A DNA stretch of 64,000 bases from Isoetes taiwanensis (taxonomy: Eukaryota; Streptophyta; Lycopodiopsida; Isoetales; Isoetaceae), in the NCBI GenBank assembly GCA_021234155.1, contig JAJEKV010000072.1, positions 2,478,436-2,542,435 on the forward strand, in the 5' to 3' direction. Shown piece after piece: positions 22,891 to 35,155 of this stretch. A model generated the notes under the pieces. The model made no database searches. It was not told the origin of the DNA and saw nothing but the letters and a program-made list of their open reading frames with translations. Position 1 is the stretch's first letter. Each line of letters starts with the position of its first letter. A program made the translations under genes and the position numbers.

Positions 22891-24786
22891 ATGATGTGGT
22901 GGCATGAAGCAGTTCACCTATTTAAACAACTGCACCTATAGTGAATGGTGGCAAATTATGTCATTGTCTACTATTTTTTGAGGTTGCATAGACCTTGACT
23001 GAAGGTAAATGGCTCATGTATACATCACTAGCAATTAGCAATTTGAATTTAAACAACACTTTAAATAATAGCCTATCCATTTAGAACTGTAAATCTGTGC
23101 AATTTTATAATGCTTGAGAATTCTTAAAACGTGTTTTACCAATGCAACATGCTTGACACGACTGCTCTTATTTTTTATGGTGATGACCATCCTCAACACG
23201 AGCCCAAAAATGCTGAGTTGTCTGTAAGATGTGGATAAATATGGTAAGAAAAAATAGAATGCTACACTATGTTAAACTCTAGCCCTGTGCATAGATACTA
23301 TGCATGAAAATATAAGGAAAATGGCATGGTTGATTGACGCGAAAAAGCATTGTCTGTAAACTAATACAAAATAGTCTTGATATCTAGGCCATGCCGTCTT
23401 TTCAACTATGTTGTTTTGGCCTTAAAACTATGCTATATAGCGCTCTAATGGGACATAGTTTGCACATCATGACTTTGTGCTCCTTTTTATTTGTAAAAAC
23501 CCTGCAATCATGACTACATTGCAATTAGCTGGGATTTATTTTTTGTACTAATCTACCTTACTAACTTTATTCACAAATGTTGTTTGTGATGCAGGAGGGA
23601 CAAGCTACCTTACTGGCAAAATTTTGGCAGTATTCGATAACATTTGCGAGACAATAAAGATGCACGAAAAATACACTTCTGATACAACACGTGTTGCAAT
23701 ATATACGAACATGTATTATGTCATATGTAGGTTTGTAGACATGGCACTTTATGGCCCGTACTTGGATGGCGATGTTTCTAGAATCTAATGCATGAGCCAA
23801 GGTTTCATGTGAACAGAACAGAATACAAACCATATGATTTGGCAATGCCCATTTTTATATATTCAGGTACAATTTAGTCCACGTTCTTAGGCAGAACAGA
23901 GTCTTTACTAAAACTGTCCCATCTTCAAGTTCCTTCAAAAATTAATGAGATCTTTGAACAGAAACCATGCCATTCTCTAAAATCTAATAGATGTGTCTTC
24001 TCCAAAACTGTCCCATCTTCAAGTTCCTTCAAAAATTAATGAGATATTCGAATGGAAACCATCCAATCTTCAAGTTTTCAAGTTTCTTTAGACCGATGAA
24101 ATGCTAGAACAAATGCTAGAAGAGAAAAGTTTAAATGGCATGCTACTCTTTCTACACATAGTACATCCAACTTGGTGCTTATGTCAACGAAGCTGCATCT
24201 ATTTTTTCTATTTATATAAAATATGAAACTAGGATCTACTCAAGAAAATACAATGTATGTGAGCTTGCAAGTAGTTATTCTCACTATCCTACCATAATTA
24301 ACAATGTGGCTTAACACTATCCTCTAATAAGTTTTATACCTCATGTATTTCTGCAGGCTCATTAAATCCAATACATACCCTCGAACATTGCTTAGAGATC
24401 CACTTACTAATATGAATGAAAATTGTGTAGGCATTTATCTCCTTCCCTACTTTCTATTTTTCTTACTTATTGACTTCAAAATAGAAGCAGCCCTGCCTTA
24501 AGATATAAAACAACATTTAATTACATGAAACATATGCATTCCTCTTGCAGAAACATGTCAAACCAAAAGTTTGAATCATATTTATGACATAATATGTTTC
24601 TACAGCATGAGCACCATAAAGATATTTTCATTCACACACTGCTTAACTAGCACAAAACTATACAGAACTCCATGATATCAGCTAATCAAAACCCCATAGG
24701 ATCTTTGAAACCAATTCTATTCCCCATCTAACAATTCCTAAATGCTGATGTAACTTACATATAGCACACTTCCAAATTGCAACTAA

Positions 24787-24814
24787 GCCCGGCAACGCCG
24801 GGCACCATAACTAG
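24787..24814 (+). mobile_element. Helitron 3' terminus (plus orientation)
   Basis: Perfect 7 bp hairpin GCCCGGC-AAC-GCCGGGC (24,787-24,803), 7 bases, then CTAG (24,811-24,814) followed by T. This matches the Helitron 3' signature. A possible 5' end is TCTACCTTACTAAC after A at about 23,552, which would give a 1.26 kb non-autonomous element crossing the duplication edge; this pairing is a guess. In copy B the corresponding site (about 39,133) has lost most of the hairpin. Confidence 0.75.
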
Positions 24815-24939
24815 TTATTTGTTAATTTGTTAGTGGGCTATCGAACATATGGCCTAACGGATGTGTTTTTGGCAAAACAAAGTTCCATGAAATCTAGATA
24901 GAAAAAGAAATGTTAACATGTGATGTTTATAAAGGTATC

Positions 24940-27900
24940 GTGTTCATTTGTTGTAACATTTGTTCATTGCCTCGCTTGTTATTAAGCCCTCGTTTGTAAC
25001 ATTTGTTCATTGCCTCGCTTGTTATTAAGCCCTCGTTGGATGTCTATCGTGGAATGGACTTGTTCACCATTCCCCAAGTAAAAGTGGAATCCTTGCTTGT
25101 TAATGAGCCCTAGACTGCTTGTTATCTAGAGACATAGACCATTCTATATAAGCACCATTCCCTTTTGAGTAAATCATGTGCCATTATCTGGAGAGCATAA
25201 AACCGCTCCATATAAGTGCACGTTCTTTGGTAGGAAGAGAATTGCGGTGTAATGTCTCAAGCAAGTTGGATAATCTTCAAGCTCATGGTTATCTTCAAAT
25301 TTTTAGCAGGAAGAGATGTATGTATTGCATGCAAAAAATGTCTCAAGCTTGAACAACATTGTATCTATGACTCTTGCACTGCAGGGGGAGGCAACAGAGG
25401 CACTTGTTAATTTTTCCAGTACATTTAATAAAGTCTCCAATCGCCTTCACTTTTCTGGCTATAGATCTGCTAATATCTCCAAATATACAGATGGCATTGA
25501 TAGAATATGTCCTATAGTTTTAGGCCAGAAAGGGGTTGCACCTTCTAACTTTCTTTGGCTATAGATCTCATAATATCTCCAAATATCTGAGATGTCATTG
25601 ATAGAAGGCGCCCAGATGGTTAAAGGTAAGAAAGGGTTGCACCTTCTATGTCACTCATATAGAACCCACATATAGAACGTGCATCTGCATTTTCCTGTGC
25701 AGCGACATTTGAAACATTCCAAACATAGTAAAATTTGCAAGAAACACATATGTACCTATCAAACTCCTGCATCAACAACCTCCAGCAGTTGAATTTTGAA
25801 AGAAGCAACTTTTTTGAGCTTCTCGACCATTTAAAAGAGATTATTTGGAATGAAAATCAAATACACTGGGAATTTAAAATGAACCGAATATATAGAAAAT
25901 AGAGTCCCCATCTCTGGAACAGCTGCTGATGGAGTTACAATTTATCAAAAAGGAATTAGTCCACATTGAGTTCATGGATAACCTGCAAAAGCAAGGACAA
26001 CAAAGTGCAAAGTTTACAAATTTGTAAGATTCTTCTACCTCAAGAACTTATCAGCATTTTCTTGTCTCCCACATCCAAGCACATGATAAAAGCACTAAAA
26101 TATTCCGGAACATAAACATATGCATCATTTTGCATAAACACATCTTATAACATAAAAAAACGCCTCAAAAGCCTTGCTCGCTTTGATAGATAATTCTCTC
26201 ATAATATTATATTTCATACGAGAATAGAATGAGAGTCAATAAATTCTAAGAGCTCAAGCTCACGCGCCCTATTTGTCTCAAAGACATACCATTAGCTTTA
26301 CCTACATAGATTTGTTGCCATCAGTGTCTCCCACATTTAAGCACATGATAAAAGCATTAAATATTCCGGCTCGCTTGGATAGATGATTCTCTGATAATGT
26401 TATATTTGATACAAAATAGGAGGAGAGTCAATAAATTCTAAGAGCTCAAGATCACACTGCCCTATGGCCGGTCTCAAAGACATACCATTAGCTTTAGCTA
26501 CATAGATTTGTTGCCATGAGATTGGAGTTTGAAATAATCCTTCTCCTAATAAAACATATATAAAACATTTAATACTCCACAAAGCATACAAACCTTTGTT
26601 GTTTGCTTTGAAACTCTACCCTGCAACATGCTCCAATTGTGCAAGGAAGCAGATCCCCAAAGCAGTCTTCTTTTTATGAGAGGTACGTTTGTGATCATTC
26701 TCGGCCTTCAAAAAAAAAAAAACTATGTTATAGATAAGAAAAAGTTAGGAACAATACCAGCTTTGCTTACAAAGTGGTTGCTGCCTCTTCCCTCTTCAAA
26801 CTGTTGTCCCAGCATGCAATTGGCAACACAAACTGCAAAAAGGTGAGCTACTTAATGATAATGAAAAGCTCTCCAATAATTGCAGAAGACAATGAAAGAA
26901 ATACCAGAAGGCCGCCTCAATCCTTATCCTTGGCTTGTGATAAAAACAAAGGATAGGATGGCATCTTGAATCTCTTCACAAAAAGCCACGAACCAATTTA
27001 GCACTCCCATGATGGCATATGGCCAAATCCCAGCAAAGCATCTCAGAAACATCTATTGTTTGTATAGGCCCAGAAATTGTATCATGAGGGGATGATAAAA
27101 TGGTGTGGCATTGCAATGTGTGTTCCTATATACGAATTGTTATACAATGAATAAACGCAGAAGCTATAGATCAATAATATCAGCAGCCGCCATCCCTATT
27201 ACCTTGTAGAATTCACCTAAGCAGCCTTATATCCCCTTGCTTATGGCAGTCCATAATATCTGAAATATTCAAGTTTGCCAATACTGGCCAAAGTCAATGC
27301 AGGAACTGATCATAGTTTAGAACAACAAAACCACAAAACAACAAAAGAATCTTGTGATGTTACTTAGAACATCAGAGGAGATTGATAGATGGAATGCTTA
27401 GACGCTACTATAATGCATCTGAATCTGGTTTATTGTTTTTATCTATCTTGGATGTTAGTTTTGTTTATTAAGCTGATTTATCCCTCTAAACAGGTTAAGC
27501 AATAGTATCTACATACCTAGCATTAAATCCGGAAGGAGAAGTGGCTGTGGCTGGTCTGTGGCACCCAGAAAGGGCCGATTTTGGCATAAAGGATCAATCT
27601 GGAGCATTATTGGATATGAGGCCATGCAGATTATCAAGCTACTCAGGTTCGTAAAGAATTTATTCATGTTTAGCAGTTGCAAGACATGTGGTTATTTGCA
27701 TCTCTAGCTCTTGCATTCTTTGTTCTGATCGATTAATAATTTTCCTTTTTATTGTTGCAATGAAGGAATTTAATCCTTTATAGATCCCTTATGTATTTTT
27801 TGTACATTTTGCACAGGTTTCCATGTTCTATAAGATCACTGCTGCCTGCATACTTGCAAAAATTCAAATAGTGTTTGTGTAATGGATCAATTCTGCTCGA

Positions 27901-29560
27901 AGCCTTGGACCATTAATTGTGCAACCCAGAACTTTGAGATGCAGCTTTTCCATTTACACGTTGGTAACCAAAGGATGTATCTGTAGGGTCCTGAGTTTTG
28001 AGCTATTTGGAATGCTTCATGGAGATTATGGTGAGAACTGATTTGTTTCCATGTTATATCTCCAGACTGAGATTTTGTTTTAGTCATGTGCACATGTTAA
28101 ATGTTTTTAACAATGGATTGGTTAGATCAGCCTATTATCCTGGCAGCTGTCATTCAAAAGTGCCATCCTTGGACATTTCTTTTTTTCTTCTTTTGATCTG
28201 GAAGATTCTATATAAACTATGCTATTTCATGTCAATCTTATTTGCACAAATTTATGCATATCTGAAGAGACTGGCCATTTCTTTGATCCTCTCAGTCTCA
28301 AGCCAAGCTACTCCAAGATGCCAGTATTGTTCGCAAAACGAAAACAATGCAGTCTACTGCTCTGAGGACAGGATGAGCAAGCCTATGAAATGTCTTATAT
28401 GACTGGCACCATGATTCCATGACTGGCAAGTCTTATTGCGCATCATTGTTGGTCTACACAGCAAACTGGCCAACTATTTGTCTTGCATCTCACAGGCAAA
28501 TATAATTGTGGTGGCTTCTATGGAATTAAGTGTTAGCTCTTAACATACAGAAGCAGCATGAGCTTTGTCTGGCTGGCTCATGTTCTTTGCAAGGTTGTTC
28601 AATCCTACAGCGTTACCTTTGCCATCCTTTGCCATATTTTCCAGGAGGTAAGTTACTCGCATCCTAGAGGCATAGTTTCGTTCCTTGAGGAGTAAGGCCC
28701 TGCGTGATGCGGCTCATATTCAGTTCTGTTCGACCTGCTCCTGTAAGCTTTGATTGCCAAATTTCGTTCGTGCTCTGTAGAGTTTAAGTTACAGGTTGGC
28801 TTATCCATCATTCAGTTGTAACCTGAAGCATATTATAAGTCATGGCCACTTTACAGGTGATTATTCTACGTGCCTACTGGTGTCAATGTGTTTGTGATTT
28901 ATGAAATTCAGAGGAAAGCTCAGTTCCAAAGAGAAATAAAGGTTAGTGCAAATTCAATGGAGCAAGGTTTGATTTGGAAGCCATAATATTCCTAGGCCAG
29001 AGTTCATAATAAAACAGCTCTCTTGCTTCTATTGCAATCACATATGGAAAGATAGTTATGATCCCAAACAATTTGGCAGAAGCTACGATAACTTCTTATA
29101 GATGCTGTATAAAAATGCAACAATGGGTCGTCTCTGCTGAGGAAAGGAACATCTCCATGTTCACGGCCATGCAGACGAAATAAACTTGAAAAAAATCCAA
29201 CGACCTAATACTTGAGAAACATATGATCGACAGATTTCGTCTTAACCCTAGCCATATGCAAAACCTAGCTACTCCAGCTACTCCAGCCGTCCTCCATGCC
29301 CTTCATCACCGCAAATGCATGCCGGATTAGAAGGGGGCCGAAATCAGAAAGGGAAACATTGAAACCCCAAATGAAAGTTAGGGAATTTTCCCGATTTTTG
29401 GCAAATCGGAATTGTTTTTCCGGATGCCAAAAAACCCCAAATCATAGGAAATCAAGTTAAACGAAAAATCTAAAAAGTTTTTGGGGTGCCGGAAAAACCA
29501 AATTTAAATAATAGATATTGAGCTTTGTGCTACAGCTCATAGAAAGGTCTATGCTGATAA
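24940..29560. other. Non-coding stretch with local tandem duplications (copy A)
   Basis: No gene supported. It contains a tandem 50 bp duplication (TAACATTTGTTCATTGCCTC, about 24,955-25,045) and diverged internal repeats around 25,460-25,640 (ATCTCCAAATAT, TTGCACCTTCTA) and 26,050-26,540 (CACATGATAAAAGCA, CATACCATTAGCTTTA). The matching part of copy B is 39,250-43,890. Confidence 0.5.
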
Positions 29561-29598
29561 TTATGACAGGTGTTGAGATCAACTGGTGAATATGTTGG

Positions 29599-30216
29599 TT
29601 GGGCATTATAATTTATTTATATCAAGAATTCAGTTTAGAGATACTAACTAAAGCTTCATGCATAAGATATATGGAGCTCTGTAGAGGACCTCATACAAAC
29701 AGATACTTTGTAACCACAGATGGTGCTTCTTTAAGAAATGAGGTTGCAAGATATAGTGTTGATAGGTTACATGAACATCAGGTCTGTTATCCCCCAAACA
29801 ATCAGTGGACAGTGAGACAGATGATCTATGAAAATGAGGTTAGAAAATCAGCTGAAAGAGTATGGGCAGGGATCTTTACAAGGGAAGTGATGCAAATGGT
29901 ATACATATTCTGGTTCATTGAAAAGCATCAACATGAATTTACTGATAGACAATTCTTGAGATACAGAGAATTGTACTATACTCACAGGATGCTTGCTGGC
30001 AGCTATGGTTCCTTGATTCTCCTTATGGTGCAGCAGGATTATTTTAGACTGATAAGAGACCAGTTATGGATGGCTGAAACCTACACCTTTGGAACCTCTG
30101 CCAAATTCACCTCTCGCTACAATCAGCTCTTCTTTTCTGATGATCCAAATGACATTAGAATTCCTACTATCCCCTCCACAAAAATTGACAACATTGCCTC
30201 CCTCAGGCTGCAGTAA
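29599..30216 (+). CDS. Unrecognised ORF in copy A (181 aa from ATG)
   Basis: The open frame spans 205 codons; the first ATG is at 29,671, giving 181 aa. The sequence has ordinary protein-like composition, with MIYENEVRKSAERVWAGIFT, a hydrophobic/aromatic stretch MQMVYIFWFIEKHQHEF, and RYRELYYTHRMLAGSYGSLI. I do not recognise the family. The codon for position 25 may follow a splice site, because the frame is open upstream without ATG. About 330 bp downstream a run of ten A follows CTTGTACCTTC, as at the end of a retroposed transcript. It is nearly identical in copy B except for the C-terminal 60 residues. It could be a captured exon, a retrocopy, or part of an unrecognised mobile element. Confidence 0.45.
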   Translation: MGIIIYLYQEFSLEILTKASCIRYMELCRGPHTNRYFVTTDGASLRNEVARYSVDRLHEHQVCYPPNNQWTVRQMIYENEVRKSAERVWAGIFTREVMQMVYIFWFIEKHQHEFTDRQFLRYRELYYTHRMLAGSYGSLILLMVQQDYFRLIRDQLWMAETYTFGTSAKFTSRYNQLFFSDDPNDIRIPTIPSTKIDNIASLRLQ

Positions 30217-30379
30217 TTTTGGTTGTGTTTGCAGGTCAATTAGTTCTTTCAGCAATATATTAGACACGGATGTCGAAGCTCCACATACTTCATGATCAAA
30301 GCTATCTTCTCAGGCTTTGGATCTGAGATTCCTTTGGCTTTGGTGGCAGACTATTATTTTCAAGAGATTACTTGAATTT

Positions 30380-30559
30380 TGATCTTTAACCCTTCTTCAA
30401 GATCTCTCTTTTGAAACTGATATAAAATTTTGTGATAACAGCTATCCTGTTACTTTGTTGCTCTATATATTTCTGTTAAGCCCATATGAGGACTTAACAA
30501 AACTTTGTATGGTTTTCCTTAATTAATGAAAAAATCATCTTGTACCTTCAAAAAAAAAA
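30380..30559 (+). mobile_element. Retroposed 3' end with poly(A), copy A
   Basis: Sequence reads as a transcript end: TTAATTAATGAAAAAATC, CTTGTACCTTC, then ten A (30,550-30,559). A similar end, with AATAAAGTCTG and CCTTCAAC before the A-run, closes the L1 at 58.4 kb, so this is probably an L1-type or L1-mobilised 3' end. The same element in copy B ends at about 44,872. Confidence 0.5.
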
Positions 30560-30987
30560 GTATTGATGAGTCTATCTATGGCAGTAGCAGGCATCTAGAG
30601 CCATGATGGTTAGACAATTGCATTCAGTAAAGCTGCCAAATAATACTAAAAATACTGCCGAATCAAAAAAGTTTATTTTATACTAATTTGGAACCACAAA
30701 TCAAGTAAATTTCTGCACCTGCCTTAGTGTACCCCTAATTGAAGCATGGTACATAAGCTATAGATGTTTTGAATGTTGTCGTGATGTTGGCAAACTTTGA
30801 GTGGTTATGATAGTATACTTAATGGTACCCTCAAATTTGCAGTGGCCCATTGTTTCTAGAAATTGAGAAGCAGTGGCCCACATCTTGAGCAACTGTGTAC
30901 ACTTCATTGTCAGTCCTTAATCTACCAATCAATCATTAACAAACAAATTCAATATACTAAGACTAATGACCCTTTACTCGAATTAGC

Positions 30988-31206
30988 TACTGCAAGGAGC
31001 AAGGTGAGATGATCCTGGTCTATGAATGCATGGAAAATGGAATATTGAGGGCACATCTCTATGGGTTAGAATTACCTCCTCTAAGATAAAAACAATGGCT
31101 TGAGATTTGCATTGAAGCTGCAAGGGGGCTTCATTATATGCACATTGGAGCAGCACAGGAAATCATTCATTGTGATGTCAAAACTACCAACATTCTTCTT
31201 TTCTAG
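30988..31206 (+). pseudogene. CrRLK1L (FERONIA-type) receptor kinase fragment, copy A
   Basis: Reading [40 protein letters not shown] and [14 protein letters not shown]: the middle of a receptor-like kinase domain from the hinge (MILVYECMENG) to the catalytic loop. The combination [28 protein letters not shown] is typical of the CrRLK1L family to which FERONIA belongs. Broken by an in-frame TAA at 31,087-31,089 and by TAG at 31,204-31,206. The HRD arginine is Cys (HCD). No N-lobe, DFG segment or ectodomain is present, so it is a fragment, not a working kinase. Confidence 0.85.
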
Positions 31207-31614
31207 AAAAGTTCTTTCTTTGAGGCTTTCTAAGGTATGCAATCGATATGCCCCCCATGGATGATGCTCTTTAAAACCTGGAATATGCATTGCAGCTGCA
31301 GAGACCAACATAATCAAGCAAATTTTAATCTGTATACAACTGGGCTCCTTAGACTTTTCCAATTTGATCTACATCTAATGCATGCTTTTCACCATTTGTA
31401 TGCTTTAGGCTTGAGACAATCAGATTTTATTTACATATGTATGTGCACCTTCATCTCCTATATCTATTAGACCTGCCTAACACTCGTTTCTACCCCTGCT
31501 ATGAAGGATATTAAGATGAATTTGAGTCATAAAATAATGGGTTAATTTACAATATCAAAACAATGCACAAAAGACATGTAATTAACTGCGAAAGGTTTCT
31601 TAGTACTATAAGGG

Positions 31615-31737
31615 ACGTGTGAGGAGATCCTTTAATGGGCTTACGCCCATACTTTCTCAAGAATACTCATTTAGTGGTATTTCTACTAATTTATTGCTAA
31701 GAACTTTGATGGTTCTCTTCAGTCTCAACTTTCTGCA
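31615..31737 (-). pseudogene. WRKY group IId exon fragment, copy A
   Basis: Minus-strand counterpart of 45,918-46,040. [17 protein letters not shown] is intact, but the WRKYGQK core is spoiled: relative to copy B one G is lost in the TGGAGA of the Trp-Arg codons and CAG reads CGT in the Gln codon. These changes are of the CHG-associated kind found throughout the duplication and may be sequencing errors. No second WRKY exon with the zinc-finger half was found in either copy. Confidence 0.7.
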
Positions 31738-31739
31738 CT

Positions 31740-33690
31740 TATACCAAACATAGATCATCACTTCTGAAGTCAAAATATAAAGACCAAACCCAATTAGCCT
31801 AAAAATCAAAGGAACCTCAAAGGACATATTAATGCTTGTCTTCTCTTAGACCAAGGGCGTTTTCCACGGCTGTCCCACTCGGATCTTTAAGGCTACCACT
31901 ACATTTTCGTCTTGATACCCATGCTATTAGAAGGGTGAGGATATGCATGGGGAAGGGCCTGCTGCTGAAGCAAGGATTTGTGGATAGGCATGCAAAATTC
32001 ATTCCCCATAGAGCAAGGCATCCCCTGCTCATCTGCAAGGACAATACGTCAAATAGTATTTCATGTTTGAACAAATGAATGAACTATTCTAGATAGTTAC
32101 TTACCTTCTTCAATCTTTAACGCTTCAACTCGGTATAGCCATCTCCAATAAAGATCAATGAGTTTTAGAGGCATGCTTTCCACGGATTATATGTACACTA
32201 CACGCACTACTCTAATGAATAGCAGTTGCAAGGGTACGAATATACATTTTTATAAATGTTTTGTGAATGCTCCAAGCCAATAAGAGAAGTTTCATGTGGG
32301 TCCTTCCATTTACCAGAGTAGTGCAGTACCTTGTTCTAAAGGTGCATCCCATCATGTAATAAGGTCCCTTTCAAAGAACAGTAATAATGTTGGACATGGG
32401 TCTAAATCCATTAATTAAGGCAAACTTTAGCCATGCAAATGATATCTAACCTTTGATGCATGTGCAACCTGCAGGTAAAGAAGCATGATATGGAGGCTGC
32501 ATGCTTTCCACAGACCATATATTCAGTGCACTACTATAATGAATAGATAATAACGAATAGATAACCTTTTTATTGACATGTTTACACCAGTTCAAAGTTC
32601 CATTCAGTGCACACCACTTTTAAAGATGTATGGAGAGCTCATGAACCTTGCCTTAAAGATTAAGAACTTGCTTCAAAATGTCACGAATCAATTTAAAGCT
32701 GCAAATGATGTATAAGTCCAAGTTGTCCATGAAACACTCAAATGTTTTGTGCATCTTTGCATCTGCAAAATTAAGAAGCTGTCCTAAGAAAATATGTGTT
32801 GAACTAATCTTTTGTTTTTTGGTTTTTGTGTAGAGCAAATTATTATTGAATCCAGCAAGAACTTCTTAATCAAATGATCTGTGCCATATGGCTAAAGTGC
32901 AAGGGATGAGCTTATTTACTGTGAAAAAAGGCCAGGCCCTTTTAAAATATGACATAGCAAGTTTGACTTTACTTATGCAACCATCTATTGTTCAATGTAT
33001 GCCCTACTGTACAAACAGGCCCCATTCAGATCTGTTACTGAGCACACAATCTAGATATTGCTTTTCAACAAACACCTATTCAAGAAAGGACCGTTTACTG
33101 ACATGCTGAAAAACATTGTCAATATATTAAACACTTAAGGCTAAACTTAATTCATGGAGGTTAGGCTTGACTTAATCCATGGAAGCAACTGCAACATTTA
33201 TTAATATTTTTGTAGAATTGTTGAAAACCCTAAAAGTGAAATTTTTCATGGAAAGGGAGACTATATTAAATCTAAAAATGCATAAAACAACTTATTTGAA
33301 AAGGCTGGGCATTTATTACAGGCATCAGAAGACATGAACCAAGTCAATGTGCTGTTCTATTCTTTAAAACCTTAAAATATGAAAAATCAAGTCTTGTGCA
33401 ATGCCTATTAGTGCACAAATTTCTATTAATGCATGTGAAACAAAGGAAAACAGCCAACCTCACCTATGTTAAGGATGTATGATTGAGATGCCAGTAAAGC
33501 GGTCTATCACTGGAGAGAAGGTGCGCCCTGGGATGATTATTTTTATTACAAGAAAACCCTTGGATAGTGAGAAAAATGTGCTCTGTGTATACTACAGAAT
33601 TAGATAAACTCTGAAAGCATGAATAAACTGATACTCAATACCCACAATCATGTAAAACAATCTGGTGCTTGGATAAAACTACCAGTCAAA
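31740..33690. other. Unassigned DNA (copy A)
   Basis: Nothing coding supported. The phrase TCCACGGATTATATGTACAC near 32,176 recurs in weaker form (TCCACAGACCATATATTCAG) near 32,508, a diverged local duplication. Matches copy B 46,040-47,990, much of it identical. Confidence 0.45.
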
Positions 33691-34150
33691 TTATTTTTGC
33701 ATCACATATTGTAAAGGTAGAACATATTCTTAACCTGCAGAAACAATGGCTTCTACACAATAACACCAAAAGAAGCTCACATTATCAACGTCCTTGGCTT
33801 GAAGCTTTATAATAGAATAGAATAGTTTTATAATAGAATAGAATAGAATAGAATAGAATAGAATAGAATAGAATAGAATAGAATAGAATAGAATAGAATA
33901 GAATAGAATAGAATAGAATAGCTTTATGTATAGTACCTAAATAATGGCCAAAGCCCTTAGTGAAGAAGTATAAGTATTCCTGCATTCCATATTGTGAAGG
34001 TACGCCATATTCTGAACCTGCAAAAACAATGGCTTTTACATAGTAACACCACAAAGGAGCTCACATTACCAACGCCCTTAGCTTGAAGCATTATGCATAG
34101 TACTTGAATAACGGCCAAAGCCCTTAGTGAAGAAGTATTTAGCTCTCGAG
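33691..34150. repeat. Diverged direct repeat, occupied and empty LINE-tail site (copy A)
   Basis: Two related units, about 33,691-33,966 and 33,972-34,140, share TATTGT.AAGGTA, AACAATGGCTT, AACACCA.AA..AGCTCACATTA and GGCCAAAGCCCTTAGTGAAG. Unit 1 carries an inserted (AATAG)n block, unit 2 does not. Confidence 0.8.
33811..33919 (-). mobile_element. Tail-only LINE insertion: (AATAG)n with 8 bp TSD, copy A
   Basis: 109 bp of almost pure AATAG repeat with one TTTTAT interruption, flanked by AGCTTTAT at 33,803-33,810 and 33,920-33,927. The paralogous unit 2 has the uninterrupted site (GAAGCATTATGCATAG, about 34,085). The repeat is the same pentamer found as the 3' tail of nearby LINEs, so this is best read as a LINE insertion truncated to its tail, possibly expanded later by slippage. 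Confidence 0.8.
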
Positions 34151-35049
34151 TGAAGTAAGTGAAGTAATGCCCTGCAAGTTTAGGGTCAGATCCAGCAAAT
34201 GAAAAAAATGAAGAGAAAAAAAAATCGAACGACTCAACTCTACCAGGCTCCAATCCTCCGAATCCAAGCAAAAATTATAGATGCTCTAGCCTACGCAGAT
34301 TGCTTTTCCAGCAAGTTTGTACCCACTCATAGCAAGCCGATTGTGCAAGGCTCACCTTAATTGAAATGCAGGATCCGGCACAACAACGACCAAAGAACTG
34401 TGGCGCATAAACAAAGAGTAATTGAAGCGCCAAAATCGTCAAAATGTAGAGTGCAGAGATGGTGAACGGAGAGTGAAGAAAAAATTTCAAAATACGTATT
34501 CATTTTGCGGCAACCCGGTGTCCCATTGGGAAGGGAATGCGATCGCGGCGTCTTAGGGCATGAAAACCAACACAATCCCAAAATAAGAAAGAAGATACTA
34601 ATTATCCATGTTAATAGTTAACAAGGTAAGACTAACTATGTTTAAGTTAAACATAATTAATTAACAGCTACCTATACTAAAATAATCAATAGTTAGTAGT
34701 TAACTAGGGCCTGAAGGATGTACGTAGTGTAGTTTTCGGTTGGCAGTATATTTTTTACCATAACTTTTGATCTAGAACTCCTTTCAGGTGAGATTTATTG
34801 CATTGGAAAGCTCTATCTGTGTTCTTTCCGATGGTGTATTAAGTTCTCTAGGTCAAAACAACAATTTTATAGCCGGGTTTGGTAGTGTTCGGTAGGATTT
34901 CACATCCCACCAGTTTATTAATACATGATTTGTGCTATTGAATATTGTTTTACAATTCGATTTTCACATATTTTGCCTAGATCTTTGGGATTGGGCTTGC
35001 CATTTGATTTGGTTTGCCCATCTCCTATATTTTGCTACTACAAGATATC

Positions 35050-35155
35050 GGCCCATCTCTATTCTGTTTCTTGTCCACCTATTCTATTTCTTGTCCACCT
35101 ATTCTGTTTCTTGTCTACTATTCTGTTTCTAGCCCCTCCATTCTGCTTTCAGCCA
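35050..35155. repeat. Minisatellite, about 21 bp unit (copy A)
   Basis: Four to five units of the type TTCTTGTCCACCTATTCTGT, with decay at the right (TAGCCCCTCCATTCTGC). Copied at about 49,362-49,467. Confidence 0.8.

Noticed and set aside
33811-33919. Long SILFYSILFY-type frame as a protein
   Set aside because: It is only the translation of the (AATAG)n microsatellite.
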